Shown: one piece after another, positions 56,050 to 64,000 of the stretch
Layout: the number at the start of each line of letters is the position of its first letter
Position numbering within the stretch: the first letter of the stretch is position 1
Notes under the pieces: model-generated
The model's database searches: none
The model's input: only the letters and a program-made list of their open reading frames with translations
Told to the model about the DNA's origin: nothing
DNA from: Acanthaster planci
Lineage: Eukaryota > Echinodermata > Asteroidea > Valvatida > Acanthasteridae
Direction: 5' to 3'
Length of the DNA stretch: 64,000 bases
Assembly (NCBI RefSeq): GCF_001949145.1
Contig: NW_019091506.1
Coordinates: forward strand, 413,548-477,547
Made by a program: the position numbers and the translations under genes

Positions 56050-58625
56050 TTTCCGGGGCCAGCGTGGCATGCATCCATACATGTGTAACATTATTTAACG
56101 GGTATACGGTGGTATGATCGGCATTGGCATTAAATCTGCCCAGGATCCGCTAATGTTGGATTTCTTCCAACAGTTTGGAAACCCCCTCATTAACATTATT
56201 ACCATAACAGACGCCTTGGCTAGGAATTGCAACTTGCCACTGCATTTTGCTCTGTGCATTTGTAATGTGCATGACTCGGTGCTTGTTGCAAAGCTGCAAT
56301 GAATACAGGAGCACATTTACGTGCATGTATAGCTATTCGCACAATGCACAATAAGCAAGGGCCAATTTCATAGAGCTGCTTAAGCACAAAATTTGCTTAA
56401 GCGCCAAAAACCTTGCTTAAAAAACAAAGGTTACCAATTCAACATCTATGTGATTGTCATGCTAACCGAAAGACATGTGAATACCATTCCAAAACAATAT
56501 GTACACCACATGGAGTTTTGGCTGGTAACCTGATTTGTCAAACAAGGTTTTTTCATGCTAAAGCAAATTTTGTGGTTAGCAGCTCTATGAAATTGTGCAG
56601 AAGGTTTTATAGATTAAAAACGGACAAAGTTACTGTGACTGCATGGTAAAGAATATGCGCTTTATGTACAACGTGTGCTTTCAAAACACACACACAACAA
56701 TGTTTCACATATTTAGTATGGACATTCTTTTATTAGAAAGAAAACTCGGACAAAATGCTCGATCCTTCTTCTCCCACTGCCATAATGTCGAGCTTAATTT
56801 TTGATGATGTTTCCTTGACTATTCTTCTTCATTCTGCCACCGATGACCCTGACCTCGGCATGCTCCTGAAGCTGTTTTTCAGAAACAGGAAATCCCTGTA
56901 TGGACGTGAGCGAGTCCACACAACGTCTTGTAACCCAACATTGTGTGAGCTTTCGGCTGAATCTGAATCTCTTGTCTAGAGCTAGGTCTGGGTCTTCACT
57001 CCATTGGAAATGCGTGCAGACGCGTAGACGATAGACCTAGCCGTAGCTCTAGAAGTCCGTTTCGGACACGGCCTTCTTTTGTGCGGAGGTCCAGACTGTG
57101 TTTGTTACGCTTATTCACTGTAAATCCACGATGAGCCTCGAGCTGGACCAATAGACGGCGCAATTTTCTAAGCACTGAGCGGAGGCATTTTTGGTCTGGA
57201 CTGAACTTCGCTTGTTCGCGAGCGACAATGAAATGCACGCCTCACGGTCGCATCGTTACCAACATAATGAACATTCCCGACCAATATGGGCTCTTTGCAA
57301 CCGACGAGGAGGTGCTTCTGCCCGAGAGGAATAATTACTGGGCTAGCTGTGTTTATGTGACGATAAAGAAAATACAATCACTGCAGTCCTTGGTTTGTCC
57401 ACTTAAAAGGTGAACTAGAACAGACTCTTTCAAGCAGTAACTAGTAATGAAGTCTTTGGGAGGAGGCGGAGATGCAATGGAAATCAGAGGCGGAACCAGG
57501 GTGTTATAATGGCTTGAAAGAATATTTCTAGTCGTTCACAGAAGCTTATGGTTGGAGCTGAATATTCGTTGCTAGGAAAAGAATGAGATGGATAGCAAAT
57601 GTAAAGGGACTTTACAACTTTTAGTGTTGGTTGGAAGTGCAAGAAGTAAACCTAAAATAGACACCCTTCACTTTAGAAAATAGAGGGACTACTCATTTGG
57701 TTTTTTTTTAATAATCCTCAATAACTCTCTGTGTTCCGTTAATACTATTTTCAATTTTAAAGAAATTGTGCTGCCTATTTGGTTTTATTCCACTGTGTAG
57801 TCCACACTCATGAACAAAATTGTGATGTCATTTTGGGCAAACACCTCAACACTGCAGCTATTTCAGCATAAACTATAATTGCTGTAATCCCAAAACTGAA
57901 CCCCGCTGGGTTGATTTATTCATCCCACGACCCGTAAATAAGAAGGGAGAAACATGAAAAGGAAAGATGAATACAATACATAAAATAAATAAAAATGTGT
58001 ATATTCAACAAATCTCTCAATTTATATCTATTGTAAATTAAACCTGGAATTCTAGATAAGGACGTAAAATCATATTATTGATTTCCCACAGGTCGGGAAC
58101 TTTCGGAGCGTTATTATAGGCGCGACACTAATTAGAAATTTCGGGCTGTGTAATGCCAGCAGTAAGTACTGTTTCCCAGAACATTCGACGAAGCCTCATC
58201 ATGGACCTGAGACTCCGCGCCCTACTACATAAATGAGTCCAAAAGGTACTGCGCATAGATTATAAGTTTTAAACTCCAGCCAGAAATTACAATGTAAACA
58301 ATCCTGTGGGTACAAAATCGATCCCCCATATTTACGGCAGGCCTGCATGGAACCATTATGCATGTACTGAACTGATATCCAAAATAACCTTCTTCGACAT
58401 CAGAACCAGGCCTTGTACGGTGAGTTTGGCCAACGTTTCCTTTTAAGGAATTGTATATAAGCAATCCCCACCCAGTCGTATTTGTGGGTAAATATTGTTT
58501 TAATTTATTCAAAATGTTTCTTATTATTGTCCCTGAAGTCCAAAGAGCCTCCAAAGGAACTCTTGCCTCAATTTAAGGCAAAATACTTCTCCGTTAAAAA
58601 GACAAACAAATCATAAAGTATAAAG
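56050..58625. other. Gene-free stretch
   Basis: No supported gene. The segment 56860-56905 (ATGCTCCTGAAGCTGTTTTT, CAGAAAC) resembles 22540-22580 and may be a common repeat remnant. Confidence 0.45.
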
Positions 58626-58628
58626 AGG

Positions 58629-58773
58629 GCATGAACAGTTATAAAGTTGACACTTTATTTTATTTTACATGTATAGATTTCTGTCAGTTTACTATATTAA
58701 ACTGACAGAAATCTGCACGTGTAAAATAAACAAATAATGTTGCAGTCGAATAAATTATCGCCGGTCAACTACA
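58629..58773. mobile_element. Hairpin element, copy 1
   Basis: About 145 bases nearly identical to 59572-59714. The core 58659-58730 is an inverted repeat: GATTTCTGTCAGTTTA pairs with TAAACTGACAGAAATC around a 6-base loop, with arms extending to TTTATTTTACA / TGTAAAATAAA. Confidence 0.75.
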
Positions 58774-58779
58774 AGTCGG

Positions 58780-59545
58780 ATCAAGCTTCAATCTGATGAG
58801 TGGATGAATAAACAAAATAAAGACTGCTTTTTTCAGAGTTTGTTTGAATTTTCTTTGATTTGTTTTGAGACGAGAGCTGACTTCTGATCGACTTGCGACC
58901 CGGTAAGAACGCGCGATACTCTCGATTTCAACACCGATTGGGACATGCAAAATTATTTTGACGTCTGACCTTGCAGACATAATAAACTTGAAATTTGGTG
59001 TACTGTAATCGAATACCTAATCGTCCAGACATGCAGAGATAACGGAATTACTCCTTACCTTCAACACGAAACAGCGTGGACGTCGTACCAGTCGGCTAAC
59101 CGGGGAATCCCCGTATTCATGAAGCGAAAGTCAAAACACTTCTCGGCCATCGGAGCTTTCACATAGAGAAATCTTTTCAATTTCTCAAAGCCAAAAAGCT
59201 ATTCCATGATTGACGCACAGGTATTCTTCTCTTTAAGTCTAACCCTAGAATGTTCCCTCGCTCCCTGGTAAGACTGCGCTTTATGTGAAGCCTTCTTTTG
59301 ATTTTATAGTGCCGACGAGTTTCCCAATGACGGTTCGAAAAGTATGAGTGAGCCTTACTCTTACGCAATCCACATGATTGAATGCCCGGGCAGACAAGCG
59401 GTTGCCTCATGACAGTCAAATCCAACCCGCGTACCTTGCTGTTCGTGAAACCCACCGTCTGTGATGCATACATGCACAAACGCGGAGGCGAATAATGTAA
59501 ACAGAAAATAACATGGATCCATGGCCGACAGGATGACGCAGCATT
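58780..59545. other. Sequence between the two hairpin copies
   Basis: No domain is recognised in the minus-strand ORFs here (58765-58980, 59177-59593). It holds one kappaB-like palindrome, GGGGAATCCCC, at 59102-59112. Confidence 0.45.
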
Positions 59546-59571
59546 CATCAAGCGACAATTGGTCAAACTTG

Positions 59572-59720
59572 GGCATGAACAGGAAGTTGACACTTTATTT
59601 TATTTTACATGTATAGATTTCTGTCAGTTTACTATATTAAACTGACAGAAATCTGCACGTGTAAAATAAACAAATAATGTTGCAGCCGAATAAATTATCA
59701 CCAGTCAATTACAAGATTAC
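59572..59720. mobile_element. Hairpin element, copy 2, flanked by 22-bp direct repeats
   Basis: Same element as at 58629, with hairpin core at 59599-59670. It is bracketed by exact 22-bp direct repeats at 59550-59571 and 59721-59742 (AAGCGACAATTGGTCAAACT plus TG), which look like a long target-site duplication. Confidence 0.75.
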
Positions 59721-60440
59721 AAGCGACAATTGGTCAAACTTGTTTACCTTCGGCACAAGAATTTAGTTTGTTGCCCTTGTTCAGTGTACAACCGACATTG
59801 ACATGACGTGCTGCATGTTATTAAAAGTCGTTACACTTGAAGCCAAGCAACTGTTATCTTGCACGTCATTTTCGTCCATAATGCAGGACTGTGCAATGTT
59901 TTACATAAAGATCTGCATGTATGCGAAAATTTGACATTGTACGATTCCAAATGACATTTGGCAAATAAAAGAGATCATCAAACCCTGTTTTTGTGACTTT
60001 TTTTCATTTTCCAAGAGCTGTGATATAAATGACAGCACATAATACTATGGCAACGGAAATTTCTTTTCAATGTGTGAATATTCATTTAATGTGAGCGCTA
60101 TTTTGTGCGCACTCATTCGCTGTTGGACTTAAACAATGTGGTGTTTCTTTCACTCATTTCCGGACAAGCGCTCATCCTTACGCCCCCTTTGTTGTCCCTT
60201 CTCTGCCAACAAAAAAAATCGGTGATCTTGGTTAAATGTCATTAAAAATGTTTTGTCTCTGAGTAACAGGACTATTTTCAGCGGTTTCGGAGACACTTTG
60301 CTTTGCGTTGTAATATGTTTTGCTAAACGACATTTCGCGGCATGGGTGTCCTGATGCTTTTTTGTTCCTTTGTTTGCTTGTTTTAAGGTTTAACAAAGAT
60401 TTTGTAATTTTGTTTCTTAGCATAATGTTGTTCTTTTTCC

Positions 60441-60600
60441 ACGTCAAGTCACAAGTCATTTTTTGCAAGTCCAAGTCAAGTCACAAGTCATTTTTTGCAA
60501 GTCCAAGTCAAGTCACAAGTCATTTTTTGCAAGACCAAGTCACGTCACAAGTCAAAGCTGGTATTTACAAGTCAAGTTACGAGTCACAAAAATAGCGACT
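60441..60600. repeat. 32-bp tandem repeat, three units plus decayed edges
   Basis: AAGTCAAGTCACAAGTCATT then TTTTGCAAGTCC repeats at a 32-base period (copies of CATTTTTTGC start at 60457, 60489 and 60521), followed by irregular CAAGTCA units. Confidence 0.85.
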
Positions 60601-60609
60601 CAAGTCCGA

Positions 60610-62400
60610 CTCGAGTCCAAGTCACATGACTCGAGTCAGCAACTCTGGCACTAGGCAGTTATTCCACAATGAACACATAACATGATTTTTCAGGATTGCA
60701 CGTTCTAGAAATTCCCAATTGCCTAGCAATACGCTGGGACTCTACCTATCCTGAGCAATACGTTACCCTGGGGCTCTTTGCAGGGGGGGGCTACGGACCA
60801 GATAGCAAGGAGAGTTTGTCGAAAATGAGCGAAGCAAACACTTGAACTTGTGGTAATTACTGGAATTCCAGATCTTGGAATTGGTATTGTAAATGGACAA
60901 TGGCAAGTGTTCCCTTTGGTCTGTAGAATATGTGCCCTCCGGATAATGGCTGAACGTGATCGGTTGGAACCTTTGGCGACAAACAGGGAAGCATGCATAC
61001 ATGAGGGTCATTCAACTGTTTTGCATTTACCGCGCACGTTCAAATCGGCGATCTGATGCCTACGTACGTTTTACCTTAAGAGCAGAGTGGGCGTGTTCGG
61101 GCCATAGATGGAGGGAGGGTCATAATCGTGGCTGGAGCCACGTTGATAGAAGGGGAGAGGTCACTGTTGAGATGAGGTTAAGCGACCGCCTCGACCCTCC
61201 TCCTGACCCCTCCCATCAATCCAGCCAGGTAATGCATAGTTAATGCATTTGCACTGACATGCAATTAATGCTCACGCGCTATCAGTAGGGATAACCATCA
61301 CGAAGTCAATGCAGTATTCCCTCTTGTCCCGAATCCCCCCCCCCCACGCCTCAAAGCGCCCCTCCCCCCAGCTGAATAGCTGGGCCGGAACATTCATAGC
61401 TTCCGATTTCTCACATCCGCTGATTTCTCGCATTCAACCAAAAATACCCTAATTATCTTATGCATGACCCGCTAAGCCCCCGTGGCTGAGTTCCGCAGCC
61501 GCTATTTGTCGGAATCCGGCACCCTGGCGCACGTCAGAGTTCACGGGTGATTGTGGGTGATTATCCCGCTGTATTTCTCACAGGGGGAATCCCTACTCCG
61601 AGACATAAGCCATTTTGACAAGTCATGTGTACGCATTATAATACGCACATAACATGCACATTACGATCACCACACACGACTATCTGCTCATAAGTTATAT
61701 GCACGGGAAAAACCGCTTCATTTTTTATGTTACTTTTGGTAAAAACCGAGTCTTCATTTCATCGAAAGTCGTGTGCAACGTCGACTACGCTTGTGAATTC
61801 TCTGGACACTCGTACTGAACATACAGCGGATGTTCGGTCCCTGCAGAAGTCGCACCATGAGTTTGCAACCGGTGATGGGGCGATCTGCGGGCCTAGTCTA
61901 CGGTACACCACACGGCTGCATGCACACTCTTCAAAATGACATTCCTTCAGACAGAGCCCAGTGAGTCACATCATTGTGCACGTATCGTAAGTTACAGCAA
62001 AGTCCGAGAGATTCTCCCCATTTGTACTATTTGTCAATGGGTGAATCTTCTTGAACGACTGAAGAATTTCAGAGTATAATCTGTATTGTTTTGAGTAAAC
62101 AATACCGTACATTTATCTCGGTATCACACCAGTATAAATCTTTATCACACCAGTATAAATCTTTATTAGCCTAATAATACTACTTGTACTCTAGGCTGTT
62201 TATTGACGATACTTTTATTAAAAGATACATTTTCAATATTTGTGTCTGACAGGTAGGACAGACTTTCTTATATTTTTCAGATCTTATTTGATTGATGTTC
62301 GTATCAGTTGAGTCAGATTCTCGCAGGTCCAGTTTAATAATGATTTATCTTGCGCTTATATTTGATTTTATTTGTTCATTTACTGTTAATGTTGTATTTA
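60610..62400. other. Gene-free stretch
   Basis: The segment 61080-61230 is CpG- and purine-rich and ends CCAGCCAG|GTAATGC, a possible donor, so a non-coding first exon is possible but unproven. GGGGAATCCC lies at 61584-61593. A short tandem (ATCACACCAGTATAAATCTT) occurs twice near 62123-62165. Confidence 0.4.
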
Positions 62401-62680
62401 ATTTTATTAATTTGTTTACTTTTGTTGTGTTTTTTGTTTGTGGAATTTTTAATTTTTCTTTTAATCTTCTTTGTTGGTGTGTTTGATTTTGGTTGTTTGT
62501 AGTTTGTTTGGTTTTTTATTTCTGTCTGTGTTGTTAAAATGTTGGTGATGTTTTCGTTTTGTTTGTTTGTTTGTTTGTTTGTTTTTCTTTTAGGTTTTAG
62601 GGGACTTGTTTTGAGATATTTACTTCATTTTTGGTTTGGTTTTGTTTTGATTTTTGGCCGTTTCTAGTTCCTTTTTTAGG
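62400..62680. repeat. T/G-rich low-complexity tract with (GTTT)n
   Basis: Long T/G-biased run with six consecutive GTTT units near 62558-62582. It produces hydrophobic Phe/Val/Cys false ORFs. Confidence 0.8.
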
Positions 62681-63739
62681 AGGGTTTATCATTCTTTTTA
62701 TAAACTGGAGGTGAGATTTTGTACATCATGCATCGTAGCTGATTTCACCTCGCAAAACCAGTTGTCACTGGTCCGTTTGTTATTCAAGAGCTAGCGCTGT
62801 TGTGGTACTTTGCATTGTGACACCGTGTCACGGGTCAGATGTCACGTTTTCATTTTCATGTTTTATTTAGTCTTCGCGATTTTGTTTTTCGATTTTCGTG
62901 TGTGGAAGTTTGTTTTTCTCTAGCAATTTGCGATGCATGGGCATTTGAATGTTGCTTTTACATGATAAGAAGCTGACAGAAATCCCAATTTTTCGAATAT
63001 GAGCAAATTTCATGTGGCATCGACAATTTTCTCAACATCTCAAACTTACTATTTTAGTGTGATTTGTTCCTGATAAGTGCATGTTGTTGGAAATTTTGAG
63101 CTTGAAGCCCTAGGTGACCGATTTCTTCAAACAACATGTCTGTTTACGTTTTCCTTTTTGTGTTCATTATTCATATTTTGTTTTTCATTTCTAATTTGTG
63201 GAGTTGTTTTGACAGCTTTTTGTCCTCTGAGGGATACGCCTATGTCGTGCTCTGGGCTCCTTTACTAGTACATGAACCAAGGCAGACCATTTTTGCTGTA
63301 TTTTTACTGTTCAACTATTTCAGTTGGAAAATGTTAACCCGTCTTAAACTGTAAAAGGCGTCGACATACAAATAACAAACTCACAATGCACCGCATGGTC
63401 AAAGTCACTTAAACTTTAGAACTTCCTGATTCAAATCCAGTGAATATTTTCTACCATACTCGTGGTGCAAGGGGAGTATGGACTGGAATAAATTCTTCAA
63501 ACTTCAAATTCAGTTTCTGTTACTTTTTATGTCTGCGTCTGTCCAAAACATTGTTTCATTGTTTAAAAACTTCCACGTACATGTACATATTCTCAACATT
63601 CTCCGAGGAACCAATGGTGTGAGCTAAGACACTGTTGTACTCTAACACTGATTTGCCAAGGTCAGTTTCGATTAATTATATCTATATAAATTGTGCTGGA
63701 AGCCAGAAGTGTATCGGACGTAAAGGAGAAATTGAGAAT

Positions 63740-63935
63740 TCATTCGCTGTCTCTTAACGGCGAGCCCTCCATGTCGAAGGTACGGCGTCGACAGTAGAAC
63801 GGCCCGCGTACACACTTTGAGCGGTACGGTGTTGCCCGGCAAACCGCACGAAACAAAATGGCGGCAACGTGACAGCAGTACGGTCGACAAGGGACAAATT
63901 GCCTGTGGCTAATTACAAAATGGTTGCTGTTAACA
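63740..63935. promoter_or_regulatory. CpG-rich promoter candidate at the right edge
   Basis: AAAATGGCGGCAAC at 63856-63869 matches the YY1 core found at many TATA-less promoters, and AAAATGGTTGC follows at 63916. CpG density is high (GGCGTCGACAG, GGCCCGCG). A gene start beyond the window edge is likely, but no coding exon can be assigned. Confidence 0.35.
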
Positions 63936-64000
63936 CGGAAACTTGCCTCGAACTGATGAAATGCAATGTCCACCGGTTAACTCCACGGACGAGGACCTAA

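Noticed and set aside
56755-57413. Cluster of short ORFs on both strands
   Set aside because: They overlap one another, none has a recognisable domain, and no consistent exon model could be built.

Overview
This window is nuclear DNA of an animal, most likely an invertebrate deuterostome (echinoderm, hemichordate or amphioxus grade). The evidence is spliced genes with GT-AG introns, a histone gene with the metazoan 3' stem-loop, zinc-finger regulators best known from deuterostomes, TACATGTA-rich intergenic DNA, tRNA-derived SINEs and many small fold-back elements. No species call can be made from the sequence alone. There is one assembly gap (40943-41464). All family comparisons are from memory, not from searches.

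Four real genes can be built. (1) An intronless histone H2A gene, probably H2A.X, lies on + at 17963-18370, with TATA and CCAAT boxes upstream and a perfect histone 3' hairpin. (2) A nine-exon HINFP-like gene (histone H4 transcription factor) lies on - from 31576 to 23108; all splice phases agree and it gives 514 residues. (3) A PRDM15-like gene (PR domain plus about 17 zinc fingers) lies head-to-head with it on +, eight exons from 34009 to 45418. Its large fourth exon carries a one-base frameshift near 38130-38165. (4) A small three-exon bZIP gene (153 residues, Fos/ATF3/BATF-like) lies on - from 55375 to 51636, with a cluster of kappaB-like motifs at its 5' end.

Layout: 1-17.7 kb is repeat-rich and gene-free, including a dead mariner-like transposon nested in an older repeat. 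The H2A gene sits at 18 kb. A tandem-repeat block lies at 20.2-20.9 kb. The HINFP/PRDM15 pair fills 22.5-46.8 kb. A repeat-rich spacer with minisatellites and fold-back elements follows, then the bZIP gene at 51.6-55.4 kb. From 55.4 kb to 63.7 kb there are only repeats and no supported gene. A CpG-rich, YY1-like promoter candidate lies at the right edge.

The genes suggest a chromatin and transcription neighbourhood. HINFP regulates replication-dependent histone genes, and the H2A promoter here contains an exact HINFP-type core. In human, H2AX and HINFP are also close neighbours (11q23.3), so the pair may be an old linkage. The most striking non-genic signals are a family of very short TTAA-flanked CCC...GGG elements, two hairpin elements (one flanked by a 22-base direct repeat), and the loss of the expected C-terminal SQEY motif in the H2A.X-like protein.
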